DNA of 64,000 nt from Bradyrhizobium sp. CIAT3101 (GCF_029714945.1 NZ_CP121634.1:1633001-1697000); one strand, 5' to 3'. Positions 23,206 to 32,845 are shown, numbered from the stretch's first letter. Notes: generated by a model from the letters alone, not told the origin. Translations and numbers: made by a program.

Positions 23206-24609
23206 ATGACCCCGTCTGACCCTGCCCAGATTGCGCACAACGGACGCCAACGAAGGCTGCTGGTGGTGCTCGCGTTGGGATTCATCGTCTTCGCCGCCGC
23301 CGCGGCCGCTCTCTACTACATCCTGCAGCCCGAGACCCTCCGTATCGCGGTTGGCCCCGCAGGCAGCGACGACCATCGGGTGGTCGAGGCGATGGCGGAT
23401 GCCTTCGGCGAGGAGAGCAGGTCGGTCAGGCTATCCCCGATCACGACGGAAGGCGCGGCCGAGTCCCTCGCTCTGCTTGGCGCCGGCAAGGCCGATCTGG
23501 CGGTCGGTCGCGGCGATCTGAGCATGCCGGCGGATGCGCAGACGTTGGCCGTGCTGCGGAAGAACTACGTCATCCTTTGGACGCACTCTGGACGACCGGG
23601 CAAGGACTCCCGGAAGAAGGCAACTGGGAAGATCTCAGAGATCGCCGATCTGGCAGGCCACAAGGTCGGCATCATCGGAAGGACCGGCGCCAATTTAGCG
23701 CTTCTGCGCACCGTTCTGATCGGCTCGGGCGTGGAGCCCGATAAGGTTGCGACGGTCCAATTCGGGACCGACCAGGTCGAAAAGCTCGCGCAGGACACCA
23801 CTCTCGACGCATATCTCGCGGTCGGTCCGCTTGACAGCGGGATCACGGCCGACGCGATCGCCGCGACCTCGCGATCGCGCGGAGTTCCGAAGTTTCTTCC
23901 GATCGACGCATCCGAATCGATCGCCTTGAAGCAACCGCGCTACGAGGCCGAGGAAATTCCCGGCAGCGTATTCAGTGCGAACCCGGCCTGGCCCGACGAC
24001 AAGGTCGACACCATCAGCGTCAGTCATCTCATTCTCGCCAGAAGGACGCTTTCCGAAGCCAAGGCGGCGGCCTTCTATCGGCAACTTTTCGCCGTCCGCG
24101 ACACGATCACGCGACGCGTGGCCGGCGCCGCACACATCACCAAGCCCGATACCGAGAAAGAGGCCGAGCCCTCCGTACACAGGGGCGCCGCTGCGGTCAT
24201 AAACGGGACCGAGCGGACCTTTCTGGACAAGTACAGCGACTACTTCTGGTTCGCCTTGCTGCTTCTTTCCGGCATCGGCTCAGCGGCCGCTTGGCTGCGT
24301 CGCTACCTGAACAGGGACGACCGAGACGACGATGCCGGCCGCCGCAACCGTATCCTCGCCCTGACATCGAAGCTCGAGGAAGCTGGGTCCGAAGATGACT
24401 TGCTGGCAGCCCAACGAGAAGTCGACAGTATCATCGGCGAAACGCTGAAGTGCTATGACGACGGTTCGATCGAACAAGACGACATGGTGGCTTTCGGCCT
24501 CAGCCTCCATCTGTTCGACCATGCCGTCGCCGAAAGGCGGGCGGCGTTAGAGGGCGGTCCAGCCGGTCCGGCAAGACGCGCAGGCACGCCACTGGCCTTG
24601 CGCCCGTGA
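23206..24609 (+). CDS. Membrane-anchored TAXI-family solute-binding protein
   Basis: A 467-residue protein. An N-terminal helix (LLVVLALGFIVFAAAAAALY) is followed by a TAXI/TRAP-type binding domain (about 40-330): TLRIAVGPAGSDDHRVVEAM, LLGAGKADLAVGRGDL and VGIIGRTGANLALLRTVL. A second membrane helix (YFWFALLLLSGIGSAAAWL) and a charged helical cytoplasmic tail complete it. Normal TRAP binding proteins are free in the periplasm; the C-terminal helix and tail suggest sensing or signalling. GGAGG lies nine bases before the ATG at 23206. No TRAP permease genes are adjacent. Confidence 0.75.
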   Translation: MTPSDPAQIAHNGRQRRLLVVLALGFIVFAAAAAALYYILQPETLRIAVGPAGSDDHRVVEAMADAFGEESRSVRLSPITTEGAAESLALLGAGKADLAVGRGDLSMPADAQTLAVLRKNYVILWTHSGRPGKDSRKKATGKISEIADLAGHKVGIIGRTGANLALLRTVLIGSGVEPDKVATVQFGTDQVEKLAQDTTLDAYLAVGPLDSGITADAIAATSRSRGVPKFLPIDASESIALKQPRYEAEEIPGSVFSANPAWPDDKVDTISVSHLILARRTLSEAKAAAFYRQLFAVRDTITRRVAGAAHITKPDTEKEAEPSVHRGAAAVINGTERTFLDKYSDYFWFALLLLSGIGSAAAWLRRYLNRDDRDDDAGRRNRILALTSKLEEAGSEDDLLAAQREVDSIIGETLKCYDDGSIEQDDMVAFGLSLHLFDHAVAERRAALEGGPAGPARRAGTPLALRP

Positions 24610-24709
24610 GCTTTAAGGGCACCATAGCCTCTCCATGAATCGGAGGTGGTCGTTCCTGACTTGCGGGGTGTTATTCCGAACCGGCTTTGTCTCCAGCTCG
24701 GCCGCAAGA

Positions 24710-24949
24710 GGCGACGACCTGGTCTATGCCGGCAAGGTCGATCATGGATTCGACAAAGTGTCCGCCGCCGACCTCTAGAAGCGCCTGAAACCGCTGAGCC
24801 GGAAGACGCAGCCCTACGCGAAGCGGATCGCCCACAAAGGCATCTGGGTCGAGCCGAAGCTGCATGCCGAGGTCGAGTACCGGGCCAAGTCCGCGGAAGG
24901 GAAGGTCCGACACCCGTTCTTCAAGGGACTGCGGGAAGACCTGCAGTAG
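24710..24949 (+). pseudogene. C-terminal fragment of LigD-type ATP-dependent DNA ligase
   Basis: The plus frame reads GDDLVYAGKVDHGFDKVSAA, then an in-frame TAG, then KRLKPLSRKTQPYAKRIAHK, GIWVEPKLHAEVEY and HPFFKGLRED before a stop at 24947. This is the OB-fold end of the ligase domain of LigD, the non-homologous end-joining enzyme (GxLxYAGKVGTGF, WVEPKLVAEVEF, LRHPSFxGLRED). Only about 80 codons remain and they are broken by a nonsense codon. No ku gene or polymerase domain is nearby. Confidence 0.75.
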
Positions 24950-25081
24950 CATCCTTTGCGCCCTCGCGGGGCGACAGGGAGTGGCGGCTCTGCGCGTCGA
25001 AAAGCAATTGGCGTCTCTTCCGAACAATTTCGAGGCGCCCGGGTTAGAACGCCACGAGTTTGGATTCTTGAGGAAGCAGCT

Positions 25082-25441
25082 GTGCGCGTGTTGCTGGTGG
25101 AGGACGATCCGCTGATCCGGGAGTTCGTGGTCGAGGCGTTGCAAGAGGCAGGCTTCGACGTGATCCATGCCTCCAATGGGTGCGAGGCACTCGCCTGGCA
25201 GGATCGGCAGGCCGTCGATGTTCTGGTGACCGACATCAAGCTGCCGGGGCCGATCGACGGGTGGCAGATCGCCGAAGGCTTCCGGCTGCACAATCCACTT
25301 CTGCCCGTGATCTACGCGACGGGATTTTCCCCGGTCGCTCCGCGGCCGGTCGCCGGCAGCGTGCTGCTACAAAAGCCTTTTCACCCTGAGGAGGTCGTAC
25401 GCGCCGTGAAGCATCTCGCCGATCGGCCACTCTTCCGGTAG
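25082..25441 (+). CDS. Single-domain response regulator (CheY-like)
   Basis: A 119-residue receiver domain with no output domain. Acidic pair D8-D9 (LLVEDDPLIRE), phosphoacceptor D51 (VLVTDIKLPGPIDGW), T80 (VIYATGF) and K98 (VLLQKPF) are all present. GTG start at 25082 with GAGGAAG upstream; the ATG at 24956 lies in unrelated sequence. It is convergent with the hybrid histidine kinase remnant, 55 bases away, which may have been its partner. Confidence 0.8.
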   Translation: MRVLLVEDDPLIREFVVEALQEAGFDVIHASNGCEALAWQDRQAVDVLVTDIKLPGPIDGWQIAEGFRLHNPLLPVIYATGFSPVAPRPVAGSVLLQKPFHPEEVVRAVKHLADRPLFR

Positions 25442-25496
25442 CACGGGACCTCCCTCGGAGAGAAACGCACGTGCTCTCGTCGGCGAAAGGGACGCC

Positions 25497-28271
25497 TCAT
25501 CCGCTGCTCGATAGGCTGGCTAGTTTGGCAGCGAGCTCGTTGCTGCTGAAGGGCTTGACCATCCGCGGAAGATCCGGCGCAACGCCCTCGCTTTCGGCGT
25601 AGCCCGACATCAATAGCACCTTCGTCCCAGGCAGTTCGGAACGAACCAACCGGGCCAGATCTGTGCCGTTCATTCCTGTCATGAGATGATCGGTGATAAG
25701 CAGCTGGGGCTTGACGCCGCCGCCGATCAGCCGGATTGCCTCTTCCGCCGAGCCGGCTTCAAGAACCGCGTATCCGAGATCTGTGAGCATGTCCGCGGCC
25801 GCTGCGCGCACCAGGGGCTCGTCATCGACGAGAAGTGCAATGCCAAAAGTCCCTCCGGTTTGCGCAGAGGCCGCTTGCTGATTCTCCGACCCTACAGGCT
25901 CGTCGGTCGAAGGGAGCCAGATTTCAATATTCGTACCAATCCCTGGGCGGCTTTGAATGGTCAGAGCGCCGCCTAGCTGCAATGCCAGGCCGTGAGCCAT
26001 CGATAGAGCGAGGCCCGTACCTTTTCCGATGCCCTTAGTTGAGAAGAATGCCTCGATGGCCCGGGCCTTCACAGACTCGTCCATGCCGATGCCGCTGTCC
26101 GCCACCGACAGCCTGACGTAACGCCCGGGCTTCAAGTTCGCGCGGTGTCCCAAGTCGATGTCTTGGGTGTCCGCAGTGATGCGCAACGAACCGCCATCGG
26201 GCATGGCGTCACGCGCATTGACTGCGAGATTGAGAAGAGCCATTTCGAGCTGATTTTCATCGACCTTTGCGGTTGGCAAGTCCTGCTCGATCTCGACCGA
26301 AACCTTGACCTGCGGACCGGACGTACTCGCGATCAGGTCGCCCATCCCGCGAATGAGGTCGCCCACCTGGGTCGCTCGGGCTTGGAGCGGTTGCCGCCGC
26401 GCGAATGCGAGCAGCCGCTGCACAAGCGTCTTGGCCCTATCCGCGGACTGCATCGCTCCGGTTATCAATCGCTGCTCGCGATCCCCGCCTACGCCTCTGC
26501 GCTGCAAGGCATCTAGGGCGCCAACGATCGGCGTCAACAAATTGTTGAAGTCGTGGGCGACGCCACCGGTAAGCTGGCCCATCGCTTCCATCTCCTGTCC
26601 CTGACGGAGTTGCTCCTCCGCCTTTGCCAGCCGCTCCTGCTCCCGGATGCGCTCGGTGACATCGTAGACGAACTGATAGGCGCCGATCCGATCCCCTTTA
26701 CCGTTCCGGAGGGTGTTGTACTTCATTTCGTAGTGGCGGCGTTCGCGACCGCGGTCGCCGAACTCGCGGATGTCCGTGAATTCCTCACCGGACAACGCGC
26801 GGGCCCAGACCGCGCGAACGGCTTCGCGCTCGGCGGGCAAGTGCTCCAAAAGATCGAGCATGCGCTGGCCGGTCTGCGGACGAACCCCGAAAATCTTCTC
26901 GAATTCGTCCGCGGCGGCCTTGTTGATGGCAAGCCAGCGGAAATCGAGGTCGACGACCTGGACGAAGGCGTCCGTCCCTTCGACGATGTCCGCCAAAACC
27001 TTCCTTTCCTCCAAAACTTCCGAGATGCGGCGCTCCAACGTCTCGTTCAGCTCTTTTAGCTTTGCTTCGTCCGCCTTACGGGTAGTGATGTCGATGGCGG
27101 TGCCGGTCACCCGGACGCAGCGGTCCCGGGCATCGAACACACCTCGCCCTTTCGCAGCGACCCAGCGAACACGACCGTCTTCCTTGCCGACGGTTCGATA
27201 CTCGACGTCATAGAGGGCTCGCTTGTCGGGATCTGCCGCGGCTGCGTAAGCTGCGCTGACGAACTCCCGGTCCTCGGGATGAAGGCCCGAGTAGAAGTCC
27301 AGCATTGACACGGCTACGTCCGGCGAGATGCCGAACATTGCCTTGACCAACGGCGGCCAGTGCAGGACTTGATTGACCTCGTCAACGTCCCAGAAGCCAA
27401 CGTCCGCGTTGGCCGTAGCCAGGCGCAGCCGTTCCTCGTTCTCCCGCAAGGCTATGTTCATCGCCTGCAGTGCCTCGTCGGCACGGCGACGTTCGGCCTC
27501 TGCTTCCTCTCTCTGCGTGATATCGACATTAACGCCGATCATCCCAAGGAATTCACCTGAAGGCCCAAGACGCGGATGGGCTACGGTTTCCAGCACCCGG
27601 TATGTTCCCGAAGCGCTGCGGTATCGCCCTTTCAGCTCGACTGGAGTCCGTCTCGCGATTGCGGCCCCGACCTGTTCGCCGACGGCCGCGGCGTCGTCGG
27701 GATGTATCGTCGACGACCAGTTGAAGTCGGAAATCGCTGCTTCCTCCACGCCCCAGAAGCTACGCAGCAGCCGATTGAGGTGGAGGCAATTGCCCGCGGA
27801 ATCGCTTATCCAGATCATGACCGGAGCGTGCTCCGACATGAGCCGGAAGCGCATCTCGGACTCCTTCAGTTGCGCTTCGGTCATTATCCTGTCGACTGCC
27901 AAGCTAAGCTGGCGTGCAATCGTGCTCGCTAGTCGGGTCTCGCGCTCGCTGAATTGGTGCGGGCAACGATAATAGGTCATGAACTTGCCGAAGACGTGTC
28001 CGTTGGCGAGGAGCGGAATGAAGGCAAGGCCACGAATTCCTTCTGCCTCGATCACCTTCTTCAAGGCATCAGGTTCGTTCGTATCCCGAATGTCGGTGAC
28101 AAAGATCGGTACCGCGACGGTCGTCTCTGGCGTCCACGGCGAGTGGCCGTCCACGGCTTTGCGGTATTCCTCACTGATGCCCTTCCATGCGACGAAGCGC
28201 ATGACGGAAGTCGAATCGAACAGAAGAATCGATGCGCGCTCGCATTCAAGCGCTACGGTAATCGCCTCTAG
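25497..28271 (-). pseudogene. Hybrid histidine kinase, 3' part, cut off by an IS element
   Basis: About 920 codons read in from the IS edge: a GAF domain (ECERASILLFDSTSVMRFVA), three PAS domains (around SEHAPVMIWISDSAG, TANADVGFWDVDE and VEGTDAFVQVVDLDF), HisKA with H-box LTGGVAHDFNNLLTPI, an HATPase (ENQLEMALLNLAVNARDAMP; GIGKGTGLALSM) and a C-terminal receiver (LLVDDEPLVRAAA; LLITDHLMTGMNG; MVKPF). All catalytic residues remain. The 5' part lies across the IS at 29759-30300. The present frame starts inside the IS (ATG at 28337), so a truncated protein could still be made. Confidence 0.8.
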
Positions 28272-28582
28272 CAGGCTGTTGAAGAAGTAGCCAATCGGCG
28301 GGCGATAAAGGGAATGTCGTCGCCGCCGTCGAGGCATATCTCACCTTCAAGCGAGCCATCGGCGAGCTGTTCTGCCCAGCCACGGCCTCTTGCGGGCTCC
28401 ATCTCGTCGCTGCCGTCCCATGTGAACTCGACGGCATCGCCTTCGCAACGGCCATGTATTGCCCCCGTGAGGCAATCCAGGGCGAACTCGCCGCCTTCGT
28501 TTGTGAACAGAAGGTAAGAGCCCGACCCAGCCATGTCGTGATCGGGCGTTTCCACGACACGCCATTTGCCCCGTACGCTCAT
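28268..28582 (-). CDS. IS passenger gene, small protein of unknown function
   Basis: A 104-residue acidic protein: MSVRGKWRVVETPDHDMAGS, then FALDCLTGAIHGRCEGDAVE and DGSDEMEPARGRGWAEQL. The RGKWRVVExxxxD opening and the FxWDGxDEMxxAxGxGWAxL core are familiar from small standalone bacterial proteins that I cannot name. Its ATG overlaps the transposase stop (ATGA), and its last codons lie in the IS terminal repeat, with the TAG stop supplied by the CTAG target duplication. It therefore travels with the element. Possible roles are stabilisation or transposition control; none is shown. Confidence 0.6.
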   Translation of the reverse strand: MSVRGKWRVVETPDHDMAGSGSYLLFTNEGGEFALDCLTGAIHGRCEGDAVEFTWDGSDEMEPARGRGWAEQLADGSLEGEICLDGGDDIPFIARRLATSSTAC

Positions 28583-29758
28583 AGCTGCACCGCCAGCAGC
28601 TTGGGCAGGCGGATCAGATTGTAGGCCGCAAGCGCCAACGTAAAGACGGCGTCCACGCGCTCGCGCCCCCGCAGCTTTACCTTGGCCAGACCGGCGGAGC
28701 TCTTGATCCACCCGAACACCTCCTCAATCCGCTTGCGGCAGCGTTGGCTGACCTCGTAGCCGGCGTGGCGGGTGGTGCGGGCGTCGACCGCCGTCTTGCG
28801 CGGGATTCCGGTCTTGCTGAGGTGTCCGTCGATCGCGATATGCGGCGTCACCGATCGTTCTCTCAAGTCGTGCACGAACTGCGTAACGTCATAGGCCTTG
28901 TCCGCGCCGAGCGTGATCCGCCGGCCGCTACGATGGCGACTATCAATCAACGCCAGCGCCGTCTCTCGTTCGGCAGTGCCGGTCGCCTGGCTGACGATGC
29001 CGCCCACCGCCAGGCCATGGCGGTTCTCCATCAGAGCATGCCCCATGTAGCAGAGCTTGGCCGGCTGACCGTCGCCCTTCTTGTACAGCCGAGCCTCCGG
29101 GTCGGTCGTGCTTTAGTGCGTCTCGTTTGAACGCTTCTCCTTGTGGAAGCTGCGCTCAGCGTTGCGTCCCGGACCCTCACGGTCGTTGTCGTCTCCATCC
29201 TTTCTGCGGAAGCTCTTGATCGAAGCCCACGCCTCGATCACCGTGCCGTCCACCGAGAAGTGATCGCTCGACAATAGCCGCTTCACTTTCGGCTGAGCCA
29301 TTACCGCCGAAAGGAACTTAACGGCGATCTCACCCTCTAACAGCCGGTCGCGATTCTTGGAGAAGGTCGAGTGATCCCACACCTGATCGTCCACGCCCAG
29401 ACCGACAAACCAGCGGAATAACAGGTCGAACTCCAGCCGCTCCATCAATTGTCGTTCCGAGCGGATGCCGTAGAAAGCCTGCAACAACATCGCCCGAAGC
29501 AGCCTCTCCGGCGCAATCGAGGGCCGGCCAAAGTCCGTGTAAAGCCCTGCAAATGCCTTCGATAGATCGTCCAGCGCGGCGTTCACAATCTCCCGGATCA
29601 TCCGTAGGGGATGATCCCGGCGAACCCGCGCTTCAAGGTCCACGTAACTGAACAGCGATCCAGACCGCTCGTCCGATCCCCGCATCCTGGCCTCCCGATT
29701 CAATCATCGAGAGAATCACGTCCAATTCCATCCCGCCAGAGACTTCTTCAACAGCCTG
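28272..29758 (-). mobile_element. IS5-family-like insertion sequence
   Basis: 1487 bases bounded by 17-bp perfect inverted repeats CAGGCTGTTGAAGAAGT (28272-28288) and its complement (29742-29758), flanked by the direct repeat CTAG (28268-28271 and 29759-29762). It carries a transposase interrupted by one stop codon and a passenger gene, both on the minus strand. The 4-bp CTAG duplication and the DDE transposase with the Y-x2-R-x6-E-x6-K-like block (YEVSQRCRKRIEEVFGWIKS) fit the IS5 family. It splits a hybrid histidine kinase gene. Confidence 0.85.
28579..29703 (-). pseudogene. IS5-family transposase with in-frame stop
   Basis: The two halves lie in the same frame: an N-terminal part from ATG 29703 (DLEARVRRDHPLRMIREIVN; SFSVDGTVIEAW-type first Asp as FSVDGTVIEAWAS) and a C-terminal part (TLGADKAYDVTQFVHDLRER; second Asp) ending with the YREK-like RKRIEEVFGWIKSSAGLAKV. 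A TAA at 29113-29115 lies in the expected NETHxSTTDPEARL block, between H and STTDPEARL. A single substitution from CAA, GAA or similar explains it. Without read-through the element cannot move by itself. Confidence 0.75.
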
Positions 29759-30300
29759 CTAGCGCCGCCTCGTACACCTCTTCGGCGGATTTCGCGGCCT
29801 GAAATCGCTCGGACAGGTGAAAGAGTGTTTCGAGCTCCCGGATCGTCCGCGATAGAGATTCCGAGACGCTCTTGCGTTCACTTATGTCCCGGCAAAACGA
29901 TGCTCCGCCCACGATCGAACCATTCTCATCGCGCAGCGGAGCGACCGTAATCTCCACGGGGAGGGCTCGGCCATCCTTGCCCACCCTGACGGTTTCGAAC
30001 GGGCCAAAGGATTCGCCGACGCTCACGCGATTGATCATGTTCTCGGCCGCTGAGCGCTCCGCTTGCGTGACCAGGTCAAGTAGAGAACGACCGGCGATTT
30101 CCGAACTCTCGAACCCCAACAGGCGTTCTGCCGCTGGATTCCACTGCGTGATGATGCCGTCGGTGCGCGCAACACCAGATCGCGTCGTGGGACCCGGCCA
30201 AGATCGCCGAAAGCGCCACCGGTCCTGGCTCATCCGCCGCGTGGACATAGGATTTCCGTTTGACTGCGGAAACTGGCCTATCTGCTCCACTAGACATCAT
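29759..30300 (-). pseudogene. Hybrid histidine kinase, 5' part, with a frameshift
   Basis: The start region (MMSSGADRPVSAVKRKSYVH, then LSAILAGSHDAIW) is in one frame and the PAS domain continues in another (VARTDGIITQWNPAAERLLG; PLRDENGSIVGGASFCRDIS), so a one-base change near 30185 also breaks it. The last codons, EEVYEAAL, join across the IS target CTAG to EAITVALECERASILLFD of the 3' part when the element and one duplication copy are removed. The restored protein would be about 1100 residues. Confidence 0.7.
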
Positions 30301-30500
30301 TCGACCCCCCCTGGCGGCCGCCTTGGGCAGAAAGCGGCTCTCGGATATCTTCAGCTTGTGCCCCGGAGAACAACCTCGTCTAACGACAAGGATCTGCGTT
30401 GGTTCCTATCGAGCCCGCCAATGCTGAACTGCGGCTGCTCAATGGACGCTTTATGCTTTCGCGACTTGCATGGCTGGGGAAAATCAGTTTCCGTCAAGTA

Positions 30501-31994
30501 ATGCAAACCGGTCCCGGTCATTCCCAGAGTAAAGGCACCTTTCCCCCCGGAGGGGGCGAATTGGCCGACCTTATGCGCTCGCTTGACTGGTCCACGACGA
30601 GCCTCGGCCCGATCGCCGGTTGGCCTCCGCACCTGAAGGCGGCTGTCACCCTCATGCTGCCCGCCCAGGCACAGATCGTGCTGTTCTGGGGCGCGGAGTT
30701 CGTGGCCCTGTATAACGACGCGTATGCCCTCACCATAGGCGAGAAGCACCCAAAGGCGCTTGGACGACCGGCTCGGGAGAGCTGGTCTGAACTATGGGAT
30801 GATTTGGAGCCCCTCCTTCGGCGCGTCCTGGAGACGGGCGAGACTGTATCCGCCAAGGATCGTCCCTTCTACATCGAGCGACATGGCTATCCGGAGAATG
30901 TCTATTTCGACATCTCCTACTCTCCGGTCCGAAGCGACACGGGTGAAATCGACGGCGTCCTGTGCATCGTGAGCGAGACGACGGAACGGGTTGTCGCACA
31001 AGCCGAGCTGGCCCGGGCGCAAGAACGACTAACCTTGGCCCTCAGTGCCTCTGGGATGGTGGGTACCTTCGATTGGCACGTACAGTCTGACACCTTCTAT
31101 TCCGACGCCCGCTTTGCGGAAATGTTCTCGGTCGATCCCGACAAGGGCGAGAAGGGCGCCCCGCTGGCAGAGTATCTTGCCGGGATCTATCCGGAGGACG
31201 TTGACCGGATCGCCCGAGCAGTCGATCGCGCCGTGACTACCCGGGAACGGTACGTCCAGGAATACCGGGTGAAGAAGGGTGGAGACATCCGCTGGGTCGA
31301 GGCCCGCGGCGAGTGCCTTTATGACAAGGACGGCAAACCCGATCGCTTCGTCGGCGTGGTGGTGGATGTGACCAGCCAGAAAAACGCGCAGGAGCGACAA
31401 CGGCTCCTTGCACGCGAAGCCGATCACCGAGTGAAGAACATTTTCGCGAATTTTCACTCCTTGATCAGTTTGAGCGCTCGATCTTCGCGCACCCCTCAGG
31501 AGATGGCTCGAGCACTTCGTGGCCGCATGGACGCGCTGTTGCGAGCGAAGGATCTCGTCCGACCGGGAATCATGGGTACGGAGCACGAAAGTGAGCGCAC
31601 GACAGTGGACGCGCTGGTGCGCACCGTCCTGCAGCCCTATGAAGATGGCTCGCATGGCCGCATTGTCCTGCGCGGGCCGGACGTTCCGGTCGGGGCCAAG
31701 TCGGTGACTGGCCTCGCCCTTGCGCTGCACGAGACTGCGACTAACGCCGTGAAGTACGGCGCGCTCTCCCAGCCGAACGGGTCGATTCATGTCACGTGGG
31801 ACGCCGACCAGGATGATTTTCATCTTGAATGGGATGAAGCCGGGGGCCCTGTCATTGAAGCAAAGCCGCAGGCTAAAGGTTTCGGCACGATACTTACCGA
31901 GCGAAGTGTAGCTTCCGAGCTTGGCGGCAAAATCGAGCAGGGAAGCAGGAAGCTGGCCATGGGCGAGACCGCCGCACCGCAACGTCGCTTATGA
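30501..31994 (+). CDS. HWE-family PAS histidine kinase
   Basis: About 497 residues (the start could be 30399 or 30501). N-terminal PAS-like domain (LDWSTTSLGPIAGWPPHLKA; FDISYSPVRSDTGEIDGVLC), then a second PAS (LALSASGMVGTFDWHVQSDT). The kinase core has the HWE layout: phosphoacceptor in READHRVKN (as LLAREADHRVKNIFANFHSL), N-box HETATNAVKYGALS, and WDEAGGPVIEAKPQAKGFGT with the short G-box of this family. HWE kinases act in light, stress and EcfG general-stress signalling in alphaproteobacteria, so a link to the stress promoters in this window is possible. No partner regulator is adjacent. Confidence 0.8.
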   Translation: MQTGPGHSQSKGTFPPGGGELADLMRSLDWSTTSLGPIAGWPPHLKAAVTLMLPAQAQIVLFWGAEFVALYNDAYALTIGEKHPKALGRPARESWSELWDDLEPLLRRVLETGETVSAKDRPFYIERHGYPENVYFDISYSPVRSDTGEIDGVLCIVSETTERVVAQAELARAQERLTLALSASGMVGTFDWHVQSDTFYSDARFAEMFSVDPDKGEKGAPLAEYLAGIYPEDVDRIARAVDRAVTTRERYVQEYRVKKGGDIRWVEARGECLYDKDGKPDRFVGVVVDVTSQKNAQERQRLLAREADHRVKNIFANFHSLISLSARSSRTPQEMARALRGRMDALLRAKDLVRPGIMGTEHESERTTVDALVRTVLQPYEDGSHGRIVLRGPDVPVGAKSVTGLALALHETATNAVKYGALSQPNGSIHVTWDADQDDFHLEWDEAGGPVIEAKPQAKGFGTILTERSVASELGGKIEQGSRKLAMGETAAPQRRL

Positions 31995-32760
31995 ACCGGG
32001 ATCTACCGCTCCGCCAACGGGATCCTGCTGCAAGCGGGGGGCGCCGAGCTCGAACGTGACGGTGTGCTGCTCGCCCGAGCCGGATCCCCGCTCCTCCGAG
32101 CCCCTCGAATTCGACTGAGATTGACACCCGAATGGGCAAAGCCAGTGGTACACAGCGGTGGTCACCAATTCCGACCGAGCTTTCTAGAAATCCTTGTTTT
32201 TCGGCGGTTTTCGCGCGTACGGCGCTATGGGGAAGGAAGTCCCACTCTCTCCGCCACGCTTCGCTACAACTCACCCGCGTAAGCCGCTCGCCGCCAAGAT
32301 GGCGGGGAAGTGATCTCGCCAGATCGAACAACAGGCAACGTCCCGCTGCCGGCGGGCGGTGGGACCGTTGCAGCATTACTCCTACGCGGTGGCAGCTTGC
32401 GAAGTGGGCTTTCCATACGCGCCGCTGGGTTCGCGACCCGGCGAACAGCAAGCTGAAAGCCGCCTAGGTAGATCACACCGAGCGCGAATACCGCGGTTCA
32501 GAGACTCCGAAATCGAACCTGCCGTCGCTGCTTGGGGGTTAGCGCACTCGCCATCGTTCTTACGCGTCATCTGCTCAATTCGTTCGGAATAGCGAAATTC
32601 GCCGCGAACGATTGTTCTCCCAACTACCGACAAAAATACCGACAACACGCACGGCTGGAGCGAATTTTTACGCGTGTTTTCAATGGCCGTTGAGAATTCT
32701 CCCGAAAATCTGGAATCGAACCATCATTGTAAGCTATTGTTATTGTTGATGTTTTCGTCT
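31995..32760. other. Gene-free spacer before tRNA-Leu
   Basis: 766 bases without a convincing gene. The longest frames (minus 31894-32451 and plus 32132-32467) lack recognisable similarity and ribosome sites. The stretch is less GC-rich near 32,600-32,760. GGAATCGAACCA at 32712-32723 repeats the 3' part of the adjacent tRNA gene (32775-32786) and may be a relic of an integration event. Confidence 0.4.
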
Positions 32761-32845
32761 TGGTGCCCCTGGCCGGAATCGAACCAGCACTCCTTGCGGA
32801 ACTCGATTTTGAGTCGAGCGCGTCTACCAGTTCCGCCACAGGGGC
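32761..32845 (-). tRNA. tRNA-Leu (anticodon CAA)
   Basis: The minus strand folds as a class II tRNA: acceptor GCCCCTG paired with CAGGGGC, D arm GCGGAACTGGTAGACGC, anticodon stem CTCGA/TCGAG with loop CTCAAAA (anticodon CAA at 32811-32809), a variable arm, a T arm with GGTTCGATTCC, discriminator A, and an encoded CCA at the 3' end. It reads UUG leucine codons. It stands at the border between accessory and core-like sequence. Confidence 0.95.

Noticed and set aside
31900..31994. Suspected frameshift at the end of the HWE kinase
   Set aside because: The ending KLAMGETAAPQRRL fits the normal family ending (LAMxxTxxxxRL), so the gene is probably complete.
31894..32451. 185-codon minus-strand frame before the tRNA
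   Set aside because: No similarity, no ribosome site, and overlap with the end of the HWE kinase gene.
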